In this document: positions 17,612 through 25,951 of the stretch, piece after piece
Numbering within the stretch: position 1 is the stretch's first letter
How the letters are laid out: every line of letters starts with the position of its first letter
Origin: Paenibacillus sp. 32352
GTDB lineage: Bacteria > Bacillota > Bacilli > Paenibacillales > NBRC-103111
NCBI RefSeq assembly: GCF_002042965.1
Contig: NZ_MZNT01000009.1
Span: forward strand, 295,387 to 359,386
Direction of reading: 5' to 3'
DNA: 64,000 nt
Translations under genes and position numbers: made by a program
Notes under the pieces: generated by a model
What the model saw: only the letters and a program-made list of their open reading frames with translations
Told to the model about the DNA's origin: nothing
Databases searched by the model: none

Positions 17612-19204
17612 ATGAAGAGGGGGATGACATTGATGTATGGTTGGAGCAAGAGGGGAATCGTTGCACTGTTGGTCGCACTGCTTGTGCTGGCAGGCTGTCA
17701 ACCGGTCGACGGATTTGACCCGGTGAAGCTGTTTGATCAGGAGATGGGGCTTGAATCCTATGAAGGGTCCACTTCTCTGAAGTTTGAATTTGATATAGAC
17801 TCCGATAAGTTCAGCAAAACGGATGAGCTCGGGATTGGCTATCCGAAGCCTTATCTGGAGGGCTACGAGCTGTTAAACGGCTTGGAGCTTCGCTTGAACG
17901 AGCTGAAGGTGAATAAGAAGTCTGGTACCGTTTCCGGTAAAGGCTTGCTGACCAAGGCTCAGCTTCAAATCCCGTTTGAATATTCGGTGCAAGGGGATAA
18001 GGCGGTTGTTCAAGTGGAGGGTGCACGGCATCCGATTACCTTACAGCTTGGAACGCTTTCTGATGAGCTGCCTTACCGTGTGAGTAAATGGATGCAGTTG
18101 GGCAGGGCATCGACGCCGTTATCTGAAGCGGTCAACGAGCGTGAACGCGATTTGACGAAGAAGGGGCTTCAGCTGCTGGTCCGCAATCTGCCGAACACGG
18201 ATAGCCTGTCTATTCAACGCAATCAGGTAGTTGAGGTCCATGGCAGCCAAGCGACAGGAACAACCGTGGCTTTTGATGTTATGGGTACCCAGATGCCGGA
18301 CCTGTTCAAGAAATACTTACGCTCACTAACCTTGGATGATAAAGGGCTGCGGGAGCTGGCGGGCAGCTTGTACGACTACCTCAAGGATGATGAAGCGCTC
18401 GGGGGCCGGTACCAGGAATGGTTTACCGATAAAGAAATTTCGGTAGAAGGCATTTATGGTGCCGAGAAGTTTCTACTCGCTACACTGTCTTCCATCGTAA
18501 CAGCGAAGCAGCAGGAGATTCATATTTCTCCGGATACGAAGGTGCATCTCGATATGTTCGTGGACCCGCAGCAGTTTGTAAGAAAAGCAAACATGAACGT
18601 CCAGTTCAAGGATGAGATCGGCGGGCTTAAGGGCGGGAAGGTACAGTTTCAGATGGAGCGCTGGAACATGAATGGCCCGGTTCAGCCTTCGGCTCTATCC
18701 TCGCAGGATGCGGTAGATATTGCCAAGCTTGATACCCCAGAAGCGGTCATGGAGCAGGTGGATGAAAACTCCGCATTGTATACGTTTTTGAAACGTGATT
18801 TGAAAATAACGCGCAAGCAGTTCAATCTGTGGCTGATGGAAAAGGCTGAATTCGATACGATGATAGAAGAAATGTACGATTATGATTATCTGTCGTCTTA
18901 TGGCTTTACCTCCAAAGATATAGCATATGGACAGGCGCGTGAAATAGCCGAGAATCTGGGCTATAAAGCGGAATGGGATAGCGAGAGCAGCAGCGTCGTG
19001 ATCCATACAGCCAAGAAGGAAATCCGCTTTACGCCAAATAGTGCGACGGCTCTTGTAAACGGCCAACAGGTCGATATGGGTCATGAGGCGCTATTCATCC
19101 ATGGAGTCTATTATGTGCCGGTTCGTTTCCTCGTCGAGCAGCTGGACGGAGAAATTCACTGGAACCCGCATGAGCCTTTCATGCTTACAGTGACCAAAAA
19201 TTGA
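17612..19204 (+). CDS. Lipoprotein with C-terminal stalk-type domain
   Basis: This 530-residue protein has a lipoprotein signal (hydrophobic ALLVALLVLAGC with the lipid cysteine near residue 29). The middle 380 residues are unrecognised, with long amphipathic and charged stretches. The last 75 residues form a copper-amine-oxidase N1-like stalk unit (IHTAKKEIRFTPNSATALV, HGVYYVPVRFLVEQLDGEIHW). The arrangement is reversed compared with the stalk protein at 13364, where the module is N-terminal. TAGGAGAG is correctly placed before ATG 17612. It is probably anchored to the outer face of the cell membrane. A strong terminator follows. Confidence 0.82.
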   Translation: MKRGMTLMYGWSKRGIVALLVALLVLAGCQPVDGFDPVKLFDQEMGLESYEGSTSLKFEFDIDSDKFSKTDELGIGYPKPYLEGYELLNGLELRLNELKVNKKSGTVSGKGLLTKAQLQIPFEYSVQGDKAVVQVEGARHPITLQLGTLSDELPYRVSKWMQLGRASTPLSEAVNERERDLTKKGLQLLVRNLPNTDSLSIQRNQVVEVHGSQATGTTVAFDVMGTQMPDLFKKYLRSLTLDDKGLRELAGSLYDYLKDDEALGGRYQEWFTDKEISVEGIYGAEKFLLATLSSIVTAKQQEIHISPDTKVHLDMFVDPQQFVRKANMNVQFKDEIGGLKGGKVQFQMERWNMNGPVQPSALSSQDAVDIAKLDTPEAVMEQVDENSALYTFLKRDLKITRKQFNLWLMEKAEFDTMIEEMYDYDYLSSYGFTSKDIAYGQAREIAENLGYKAEWDSESSSVVIHTAKKEIRFTPNSATALVNGQQVDMGHEALFIHGVYYVPVRFLVEQLDGEIHWNPHEPFMLTVTKN

Positions 19205-19232
19205 TGGGCTTTCCAGCGGCCACATAATGATG

Positions 19233-19265
19233 ACAGCGGGACCTTAGGGTCCCGCTGTTTTTTTG
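19233..19265 (+). terminator. Rho-independent terminator
   Basis: An 11-bp stem (19233-19243 with 19248-19258) with a TTAG loop is followed by a run of seven T. It ends the lipoprotein gene and faces the 3' end of gap. Confidence 0.93.
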
Positions 19266-19297
19266 CAGGACAGAAATCGGCCTTCCTACGTCGCGAG

Positions 19298-20308
19298 TTA
19301 TAAGCCTTTTTTAGCAATGTACTGGGCAAGATTAACCACACGATTGGAGAAGCCCCATTCATTATCATACCAGGAGAGGACCTTTACCATCGTACCATCG
19401 GTTACTAATGTAGACAGTGCATCTACAATAGAAGAGCGGTCATCCCCTTGATAATCAATGGAAACCAGAGGCAGCTCACTGTAACCGAGAATACCCTTCA
19501 TGGAGCCTTCAGACGCTTCCCTGAGCGCATGATTGACATCATCGACAGTAACCTCTTTGGATACTTCAACGTTTAAGTCAACAATACAGACGACTGGAGT
19601 GGGCACGCGCAGAGAGTAGCCATTGAGCTTCCCTTTGAGCTCCGGCAGCACGGAACCAATAGCTTTGGCTGCACCTGTTGAAGTAGGAATCATGGAAACG
19701 GCCGCCGCCCGCGCGCGTCTTAAGTCGGAATGAGGCTGATCCTGAATATGCTGATCGTTCGTGTAGGCATGGACGGTTGTCATCAGGCCATGTTTAATTC
19801 CAAATTGATCATGGAGCACTTTAACAAGGGGAGCTAGAGCATTTGTCGTGCAGGAAGCATTTGCAATGACATGATGCTCTTCGGAAATGTACTTTTCTTC
19901 ATTTACGCCCATGACGATGGTAATATCTTCATTCGTTGCAGGCGCCGAAATAATGACCTTTTTCGCTCCTCCCCCCGTAATATGCCCTTCTGCCTTGGCC
20001 TTATCTGTAAATCTTCCCGTCGATTCAATGACGATTTCAACTCCAAGATCTCTCCATGGGAGCTGTGAAGGTTCTCGTTCAGCCAATACAGTGATTTTGC
20101 GGCCATTCACATAAATATGACCGCCCGACGCAGTGACCTGCGCCGACAATTCACCTTGGTTGGAATCAAATTTCAGCAGATGGGCTAACGTTTCAGCGTT
20201 AGTCAGATCGTTTACAGCTACAACCTCGATTTCCGGATGATTTAATGCTGCCCGAAACACATTACGACCAATACGGCCAAATCCGTTAATTCCAATTTTG
20301 ACTGTCAT
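19298..20308 (-). CDS. gap: Glyceraldehyde-3-phosphate dehydrogenase, type I
   Basis: The 336-residue enzyme oxidises glyceraldehyde-3-phosphate to 1,3-bisphosphoglycerate in glycolysis. It has GINGFGRIGR at residues 6-15, Asp34 in VNDLT (the aspartate typical of NAD-specific GapA), the catalytic Cys153 in ASCTTN, the histidine in TTVHAYTNDQ, and RVPTPVV and SWYDNEWGFS near the end. NAD use and a catabolic role are therefore likelier than a GapB role. The start at 20308 has GGAGGTAATG before it; the frame extends further upstream without an RBS. It is monocistronic here, not in the cggR-gap-pgk cluster, yet two CggR-like operators precede it. Confidence 0.96.
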   Translation of the reverse strand: MTVKIGINGFGRIGRNVFRAALNHPEIEVVAVNDLTNAETLAHLLKFDSNQGELSAQVTASGGHIYVNGRKITVLAEREPSQLPWRDLGVEIVIESTGRFTDKAKAEGHITGGGAKKVIISAPATNEDITIVMGVNEEKYISEEHHVIANASCTTNALAPLVKVLHDQFGIKHGLMTTVHAYTNDQHIQDQPHSDLRRARAAAVSMIPTSTGAAKAIGSVLPELKGKLNGYSLRVPTPVVCIVDLNVEVSKEVTVDDVNHALREASEGSMKGILGYSELPLVSIDYQGDDRSSIVDALSTLVTDGTMVKVLSWYDNEWGFSNRVVNLAQYIAKKGL

Positions 20309-20340
20309 ACCATTACCTCCATTTTTTATTATTATTTCAA

Positions 20341-20360
20341 GGCAAATACGGTGATTTGCC
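20341..20360 (-). promoter_or_regulatory. Leader hairpin of gap
   Basis: GGCAAAT 20341-20347 pairs with ATTTGCC 20354-20360 in the 5' leader between the operators and the RBS. It could stabilise the gap mRNA (inference). Confidence 0.4.
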
Positions 20361-20376
20361 GAGAAAACAGCATAGG

Positions 20377-20412
20377 GACATTTTAAGTCCATATAAGACA
20401 AAATATGTCCCA
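20377..20412 (-). promoter_or_regulatory. CggR-like operator, proximal copy
   Basis: Read on the minus strand the site is TGGGAC N6 TGTC, four bases TTAT, then ATGGAC N6 TGTC. Spacing is identical to the known CggR operator (CGGGAC N6 TGTC repeated after N4). Both TGTC halves are exact; the other halves match 5/6 and 4/6. Confidence 0.7.
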
Positions 20413-20460
20413 CTAGGGCGTGAAGTGATCCATTCAAATGATCCGAACAATTGCATAAGG

Positions 20461-20496
20461 GACAATTATTGTCCCTATAAGACAAATTACGTCCCG
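20461..20496 (-). promoter_or_regulatory. CggR-like operator, distal copy
   Basis: On the minus strand the site is CGGGAC N6 TGTC, TTAT, AGGGAC N6 TGTC. It matches 19 of 20 defined positions of the B. subtilis CggR operator at exact spacing. It lies 84 bp from the proximal copy, about eight helical turns. The rest of 20497-20703 shows nothing clear. Confidence 0.8.
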
Positions 20497-20703
20497 TTTA
20501 GCTATGAACAAATCACTAAAGCACCTGCTTTATCCAAATGTAACTTAAAATTCACCTGTTGTCTACTCCCATCTGTACCATATTTAAAATTTCATTTCCT
20601 TAAAAGAGCAAGTGGCTTTCAAAGGGGAATTTGTAAATAACGGATAACTTGCGTCGAAAGCAGCAACTATCTCCCTTGTCTGACGTATTTTAAAGAGAAT
20701 AAG

Positions 20704-21249
20704 GTGACCACAGAGGAGGCGGGAACAATAGGAGCAGCGGCGATAATTATGAACGGGCTCGCACTCATTTTAGGAGTCATATTTGGAGTGCTGCTTTATA
20801 ATTGGAAAAGTAAAGCGGTAAGCAAAAGGGCCGGCTGGATCTGGGCTTGCTCTGTTTTTGCTGGAATTATGATTTTCTTCAACGCCATTATAGGAATCTC
20901 CAACCATATGGACGAGAAAAGAATGCAAGAAGCATTTTCCATGCTGGACCAGCAAATGATCAAAGAAGGCAACCCTAACAAGGAATCAGGGGAAAACCTG
21001 CGTTTAACCATCAAAACGGCTACTGTAACTAGAACGATCGATCATCATGTGTATGTCGGTAATTTTAATAAAGCTAAAGCCTTCAATGGAAAAGTACATG
21101 TCATGCTTTATAAAGATAATAAAATAATCGCAGAAGATACGTCGCTCGAATTTACGCTTATGCCGGGGGAGAAGAAGAAAGTCAACATTTTCAGCGGTCC
21201 CAGAAACTATGACTCGTTTAAATGGGAGTGGGTCGGTGAGCTGAAATAA
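20704..21249 (+). CDS. Membrane protein of unknown function
   Basis: The 181-residue frame has two hydrophobic segments (about residues 15-37 and 47-67). A hydrophilic domain of about 110 residues follows that looks beta-rich (LRLTIKTATV, HHVYVGNFN, VHVMLYKDNKII, FTLMPGEKKKVNIFSG), suggesting an exported Ig-like or FxLYD-like fold after two membrane helices. The start is uncertain: GTG 20704 has only AAGAGAATAAG before it, while ATG 20749 begins just before the first membrane segment with GGAG 13 bases upstream. No function is assigned. It lies divergent from gap. Confidence 0.65.
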   Translation: MTTEEAGTIGAAAIIMNGLALILGVIFGVLLYNWKSKAVSKRAGWIWACSVFAGIMIFFNAIIGISNHMDEKRMQEAFSMLDQQMIKEGNPNKESGENLRLTIKTATVTRTIDHHVYVGNFNKAKAFNGKVHVMLYKDNKIIAEDTSLEFTLMPGEKKKVNIFSGPRNYDSFKWEWVGELK

Positions 21250-21395
21250 GCCGGGTTTCGTCGGCAAAGTGTTTTGTTGCAGGTTATTGGTTTAAGCATT
21301 TGCGGAACGCGGCGGGACTGCAGCCCCGATCGATAATGTTATACATAAGGCACGGTCTCGGGGCAATGTCTCAGGGTGCGGTGCGTCTTAAAGAG

Positions 21396-21432
21396 ACAAG
21401 AGCGAGAGGTCAACCCCCGCGCTCCTGTTTTT
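21396..21432. terminator. Bidirectional terminator
   Basis: ACAAGAGCG 21396-21404 pairs with CGCTCCTGT 21420-21428 (one G-T pair). Five T follow on the plus strand and CTCTTT on the minus strand. It serves the converging membrane protein and SLH genes. Confidence 0.75.
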
Positions 21433-21435
21433 GGA

Positions 21436-22224
21436 TTACTGAATTGTAGAGTACTGCGCCAGCTTACCATCACCCTTTAGCTGAGTGTACAAGCGGTAGA
21501 GGGTTGTGGCGGCTTCGGCTCTCGTGAGCGTTTTGTTCGGGCTGAAGCTTCCCTCATAGGCGGTCATCAGTCCTTCCCTTTGAAGGCTTGCGATCTTCGT
21601 GCCTACGATTCCAGAATAGTCGTCGTCCAGTGCTCCATCCTTGAAGATGATCGGGAACTCGGCGTTTGTGCGGTCGGCGGTCTCATCGAACCGTCCGTCC
21701 TTATCGTACCCGCTGACATTCTCGTATACCTTGATGTCGTTCATGCTCCGCAGGGTGTTGTAGATTTCCTTATCGTCCTTCAGCTCATCGTACAGGCCAG
21801 GCATCAGTTTGACGGCACCTAGGCGTGTCAGCTCCATGTTCGGGTGGAAGTACATGCCGCTGTCGTCCCTGCTGTATGTAAAGTACGTGTAGTCCGACAT
21901 CACTTTCGATACCGAGTCAAATGCCCAGTTGGTGGCAGGAATGTCCTTGAACTGGCGGGTATGGGAATCGTTGGTGGCGTACTTATCGAACAGACGGGAG
22001 AACATGCTTACGAACTCCGCCTTGGTTACACCTGCGTCAGGATGGAACGTCCCGTCAGAGTATCCGTTGATGACCCCGTGCTCACTCATGAAGTCGATGG
22101 CTTTGACCGCCCAGGAGTGTTTTGTCTGGCTCACGTCACTGAAGGTTGCCCCCTGTGCGTTCGTTGCTGTCGCTCCGAATACGAGAGATGATGCGATAGT
22201 AAGAATAAGAGCGATTTTCTTCAT
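21436..22224 (-). CDS. S-layer homology (SLH) domain protein
   Basis: The 262-residue secreted protein has a signal peptide (MKKIALILTIASSLVFG, cleaved near TNAQG). An SLH unit follows (FSDVSQTKHSWAVKAIDFMSEHGVINGYSDGTFHPDAGVTKAEF); a second, divergent segment occupies the middle and a third ends the protein (GTKIASLQREGLMTAY with SFSPNKTLTRAEAATTLYRLY). Three such units bind pyruvylated cell-wall polymers, so the protein is probably displayed on the wall. The start at 22224 follows an AAAGG-like RBS; a longer frame to 22269 adds 15 residues in front of the signal peptide. Confidence 0.88.
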   Translation of the reverse strand: MKKIALILTIASSLVFGATATNAQGATFSDVSQTKHSWAVKAIDFMSEHGVINGYSDGTFHPDAGVTKAEFVSMFSRLFDKYATNDSHTRQFKDIPATNWAFDSVSKVMSDYTYFTYSRDDSGMYFHPNMELTRLGAVKLMPGLYDELKDDKEIYNTLRSMNDIKVYENVSGYDKDGRFDETADRTNAEFPIIFKDGALDDDYSGIVGTKIASLQREGLMTAYEGSFSPNKTLTRAEAATTLYRLYTQLKGDGKLAQYSTIQ

Positions 22225-22471
22225 GATGAATCCCTTTCCTTTTCTATTTTGTAGTGGTAGTTTCCACATATTAGCACACAGGCTTGTTTTTCGTAAATGG
22301 CAGGGAATGGTTAATATTGCCTATAGGTCAGGGAGGAAATTTTCCTGTTTAACAACGAATGCACAGGTTCGTATAGTAGAGCATGTAAGCAGATCTTTAG
22401 CAATCTTGAGTCTGTTCAAGGTTGCTTTTTGCTATATACTAATGGGAGAGCATGGAATAAAGAGGAGACAG

Positions 22472-23740
22472 ATGGACGTAATGGACGATGACAAACAGAG
22501 ACCGATAGATCAAGCTGCAGAGGATGCGGTAACCCGTTATTTGGAGAAAAAACGACGCGCTGAGCAGGCCGCTAATGAGGTGTTCGAACGGTATCGTGCA
22601 AGAAAAGAAGAGGCTCGTCAAAGAGCGGAAGCCATCATTCAGCGGGTCGATGAGACTCGTCGCAACACTTATGAGCATATGGAACGCCAGGCTGACCGCA
22701 TCCTGGAACATCGTGAGGCGGAGAGGCATGCCCGTGAGCAGCGCATGGAGCAGTTAATTACTCGCGTCCGCGAAGCGGAGCAGCGGCTGAAGGCAGAGAT
22801 TGAGCAGAGGGCGACACTTACGCTGGAAACCGTACAGCTGGCCAAGAGACAATCGCTAGAGCGAATCGAGCGTGAGGCCGAACAAGCAGCTATGCGTTAT
22901 ATCGAAGCGAAGAAGTCATCGGGCGGAAAGGAAACGGCCTGGATCGATGAGGCGATGGAACGGCTCGAAATGAAGCGGCAGCAGGCGAAGGCGGAGGCGA
23001 ACCGGTTGGCTGATGAGATTATCGCCCGTGTCCGGGAACTGGAGCGGTTGACGCAGCTTGATGTGCGCGATCGGTCGGCTTATTTGCGGGGAAGAACAGC
23101 AGGGATACTCAATGATGCGGACGTAGCGCAGTATGAACCTGGAATTATTGAACGGTTTGGTACCTTTTTAAGTGAAATTTTGGGAAGGCTGGTCTGCGTG
23201 CCGTTCGAAATCATAGAAGCATTGACGGGAAACAAAATGATTGGCAGGATTGGCAAGGCTGTCGGAGGCTCCGTTGAGCGTTCCGGTGTAACGGCTGCCA
23301 AAGCGGTCCAAGGTGCAGTTGACGTCATTCATGGTGTTATTGATGATGACGACGTGATGATAAGACAAGGTGCCGATAACCTAAAGGAAGCGGGCTCACG
23401 CGTCCTGCAAGGGGCGGTGAATACGATTGAACATACAGCCCGCAGCATCGGACATGTTGTCAGCGGCGATCCATCCCGCATGAGTCGCGGGGCGGAGGGA
23501 TTGCTTACGGCTGCCGCCGTTATTGCAATTCCAACGGGACTAGCCCTGGATTTGGGCGACTTCGACCTTGATCTTGGTGGTGACGATTCCAGCGAGGCAG
23601 GCATACATCATGTAGATCCGCATGAGGTAAGTGGTTATACGAGAGCCGATGGGACGGAGGTAGAGCCGTATCACCGCGGCGGAGATGAAGGGTATGACAG
23701 AACGAACCCTGACGGAAATCCGGATAATAATTTAAGTTAA
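22472..23740 (+). CDS. Coiled-coil protein with a GYxRxDGTxVxPY-type tail
   Basis: The 422-residue protein has about 200 residues of charged coiled coil rich in E, R, A and Q (for example ARKEEARQRAEAIIQRVDE and AEQRLKAEIEQRATLTLE). A small-residue-rich region with hydrophobic stretches follows at about 230-345 (FGTFLSEILGRLV, GLLTAAAVIAIPTGLALDLG). The tail has the pattern GYTRADGTEVEPY, then RTNPDGNPDNNLS. That tail motif recurs at the C-terminus of otherwise unrelated bacterial proteins. No signal peptide is seen. AGAGGAG precedes ATG 22472 by only four bases; ATG 22442 is an in-frame alternative. The function is unknown; the layout recalls secreted effector-like or sporulation proteins, which is not established. 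Confidence 0.75.
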   Translation: MDVMDDDKQRPIDQAAEDAVTRYLEKKRRAEQAANEVFERYRARKEEARQRAEAIIQRVDETRRNTYEHMERQADRILEHREAERHAREQRMEQLITRVREAEQRLKAEIEQRATLTLETVQLAKRQSLERIEREAEQAAMRYIEAKKSSGGKETAWIDEAMERLEMKRQQAKAEANRLADEIIARVRELERLTQLDVRDRSAYLRGRTAGILNDADVAQYEPGIIERFGTFLSEILGRLVCVPFEIIEALTGNKMIGRIGKAVGGSVERSGVTAAKAVQGAVDVIHGVIDDDDVMIRQGADNLKEAGSRVLQGAVNTIEHTARSIGHVVSGDPSRMSRGAEGLLTAAAVIAIPTGLALDLGDFDLDLGGDDSSEAGIHHVDPHEVSGYTRADGTEVEPYHRGGDEGYDRTNPDGNPDNNLS

Positions 23741-24117
23741 ATTCACAATACCTATGTATTTGCAAGAAAAAGGTGTCCGAATAGCCAGCTTAGGTGAAGA
23801 TAGAATTTATAAAATTTCAGGGCTCCGCACAAAGTACCTGAATCTGCATTGAAGGCCATACATAGCCCCATTATTGTGGGGTTATTTAAGTTAAGCTAAG
23901 GGGGTATTCTTTTAAGCGAATGGAAGGTACAGGACTGATTTAGCTTCAAAGGAGTATGTTGCTAAATTACACTCCTCCGGTTTCCTGATCCGATAAATTC
24001 TTCAATAATCATTACTGAAACCGATCAATTGCATCGGAATTTCGTGATTGTTGCTCTGGGGTGGCAGAGGTATGCTTTAGATGTGAACAGAACATCCCAT
24101 ATGAGGAGGATTTAACA
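23741..24117. other. Gene-free stretch with a dispersed repeat
   Basis: Apart from the repeat at 23811-23887 and the AGGAGG of the next gene nothing was recognised. The frame that extends the DinB gene upstream to 24061 has no RBS. Confidence 0.6.
23811..23887 (+). repeat. Dispersed repeat with terminal hairpin (copy 2)
   Basis: AAATTTCAGGGCTCC, AAAGTACCTGAATC and a CCCCA/TGGGG hairpin with GTTATTT line up with the copies at 8184-8457 and 59174-59243. The hairpin could act as a terminator for the coiled-coil gene. Confidence 0.65.
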
Positions 24118-24582
24118 ATGACACAATCAATTATCCATACAGGAAAAGTGCTTCGTCAGATCGTCGTCGGCCAGCTACAGGGAGTAGCGGAGACACAGAT
24201 GGACATCCAACCGGAGGGCTTCTCTAACACAGTAAGATGGAATATCGGACACATGGTTTATTGGATGGATAAGTACGCTTCGTTAAGCTTCGGCTTCCCA
24301 TCTGACATTCCGCCGCAATACGAGACATTGTTCAACTCCGGAACGAAGCCTTCGGATTGGACAGCAGCACCTCCGTCGAAGGAAGAACTGATCGGGTTGT
24401 TAACGGCACAGCTGTCCCGTCTTTCCGAACTGACACCTCAATTGCTCGAGCAGGAGCTGCAATCCCCGTTTGCAATGGGGCCGTTTCAATTCAATACGGC
24501 CGGTGAATTGTTTAATTTCGCTTTGATGCATGAAGCCATTCACCTCGGGGTTATTTCCAGCCAGCTTAAGCTCGTCAAATAA
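24118..24582 (+). CDS. DinB family protein
   Basis: The 154-residue protein has the four-helix DinB pattern with three candidate metal-binding histidines: NIGHMVYWMD near residue 44 and MHEAIHLGVISSQ near residue 140. DinB/YfiT proteins form a metal site and include thiol transferases (bacillithiol-dependent in Bacillota), but most have no assigned reaction. ATG 24118 follows AGGAGG at normal spacing. A SnoaL-like gene follows 41 bp later on the same strand and is probably co-transcribed. Confidence 0.88.
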   Translation: MTQSIIHTGKVLRQIVVGQLQGVAETQMDIQPEGFSNTVRWNIGHMVYWMDKYASLSFGFPSDIPPQYETLFNSGTKPSDWTAAPPSKEELIGLLTAQLSRLSELTPQLLEQELQSPFAMGPFQFNTAGELFNFALMHEAIHLGVISSQLKLVK

Positions 24583-24623
24583 GCGAATGACCTAACAAGA
24601 CCCGAATCAGGAGGCGATTTATT

Positions 24624-25079
24624 ATGATAAAATCGAACGTGAATACCGGTGAAGTACTACAGCGGGTTTCTTCCTTGCAGAAAACCGAAGGATCGGTACC
24701 ATCCCGAGCCCTGGGAGTATTTGATGCTTTTAAGAAGGCTTTCGAAACAGGAGATACCGCAGATTTTCTTAATCAGGTTACGGAAGATTTTCATTTCTCC
24801 GTTCCGCTCCCGTTGGAGGGATGGAATCACGAGCAGCAAGGCAAAGAACGGTTCGAGGAATTGATCAGGTTCGAGCGCTCGGTATTGCAGGTGCAGATGA
24901 CTCCGCTCATTGAGCTTGAGAATGAGAGCCGGGGGATGGTGGTGTTTCGTGCAGAAGGGGCTCTGAATGGTCTGACTTATCGCAATGAACTCGCGGTTGT
25001 CTTTGAGTTCGAGGCGGATCGGATCCGTTCCTTCCGCGAATACGTAGGCATGCCGTTAAAAAACTACGAGACCGCGTAA
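24624..25079 (+). CDS. SnoaL/NTF2-like protein
   Basis: The 151-residue product has the cone-shaped NTF2-like pattern: a long helix (ALGVFDAFKKAFETGDTADFLNQVTEDFHFSVPL), a loop with KERFEELIRFE, and two long strands (MVVFRAEGALNGLTYRNELAVVFEFEADRIRSFREYV). The final FEFEADRIRSFREYV strand is typical of SnoaL-like ketosteroid-isomerase relatives. No reaction can be assigned. AGGAGG precedes the ATG. It shares a transcript with the DinB gene by position. Confidence 0.85.
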   Translation: MIKSNVNTGEVLQRVSSLQKTEGSVPSRALGVFDAFKKAFETGDTADFLNQVTEDFHFSVPLPLEGWNHEQQGKERFEELIRFERSVLQVQMTPLIELENESRGMVVFRAEGALNGLTYRNELAVVFEFEADRIRSFREYVGMPLKNYETA

Positions 25080-25418
25080 TAGCTTAGGAGAGGGAAGGGA
25101 AGGTTGCTGCCGGAACCGTACGGGTCCTGGTCACATGCCATTCAAGGTAACGCCACTTCAGTGCAAGGAAACAGCGACAGTCAAGGATGGATACTCGTCC
25201 ATGGCCGTTGCTGTTTCCGTATTTTGTTTTAGTCTGATGCTATTACGACTCGTCTAATGGGTCTATGCTCCAATTCGGAATACAGCAAAGTCTGGAGAAA
25301 TAGATGCGGCATGTAAAAGGGTGCTGCGGTATTAAGCGAGGCGGTTGATTCCATATAGAAACAGGACTGAGCAGGCGCCGCTTTTGACCTCATAAATCGG
25401 AAAAGGGGAGGGAACAAT
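25080..25418. other. Gene-free stretch
   Basis: It holds the terminator at 25168-25218 and an RBS for the next gene. A 62-codon frame on the minus strand at 25229-25417 has no RBS and was not accepted. Confidence 0.6.
25168..25218 (+). terminator. Long terminator hairpin, related to one at 17473
   Basis: GGAAACAGC 25168-25176 pairs with GCTGTTTCC 25210-25218, with further pairing inside, followed by GTATTTTGTTTT. Confidence 0.75.
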
Positions 25419-25829
25419 GTGCTGAAGATTCAATATGCTAATGACGCTGATTATGATTACATTAAAGAACATGACCGTCATGTGCTGGAGAGTCTGATCG
25501 CAAGGAAAATAAAAGAAAATGAAATATTCATCATACGAGATCAGCAGAACGTAAACATGGGCTGGTTAAGGTACGGTTACTTTTGGGATAGCATTCCTTT
25601 TCTGAATATGATATGGCTTGATGAGCAGTATCGAGGGAAAGGCGCAGGGAAGGAAGCAGTGCTTTTTTGGGAACAGCGAATGAAAGAGAGAGGAAGCGGC
25701 AAGGTCATGACCTCTACTCTTGCTAATGAACAAGCGCAGCATTTTTACAGGAAATTAGGATATAAAGATTCGGGCTGCTTATTGTTAGAAAATGAGCCCT
25801 TAGAGATTCTGCTCGTGAAATCCATTTAA
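25419..25829 (+). CDS. GNAT family N-acetyltransferase
   Basis: The 136-residue protein is a short GNAT: the acetyl-CoA loop is DEQYRGKGAGKEAVLFWEQ near residue 68 (R-G-K-G-A-G), preceded by the strand IPFLNMIWL. It ends with ANEQAQHFYRKLGYKDSG, the usual motif that closes the fold. GTG 25419 is the start, because the ATG two bases earlier is in another frame and stops after two codons. AAAGGGGAGGG is the RBS. The acceptor substrate is unknown. Confidence 0.88.
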   Translation: MLKIQYANDADYDYIKEHDRHVLESLIARKIKENEIFIIRDQQNVNMGWLRYGYFWDSIPFLNMIWLDEQYRGKGAGKEAVLFWEQRMKERGSGKVMTSTLANEQAQHFYRKLGYKDSGCLLLENEPLEILLVKSI

Positions 25830-25951
25830 GGAAGACGTACACATAGAAGCTGCCGCGGGCGATAAAGCCGGCATAAATATTCTTCCTACGCATCTGTAAC
25901 TAAACCTGCATAGGAACGTCTAAGGATATAAACAGGAAAAGAGGTCCGTTT

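Noticed and set aside
21929..22471. Long upstream extension of the coiled-coil protein gene
   Set aside because: The extension runs antisense through the SLH gene and its promoter; the RBS supports a start at 22472.
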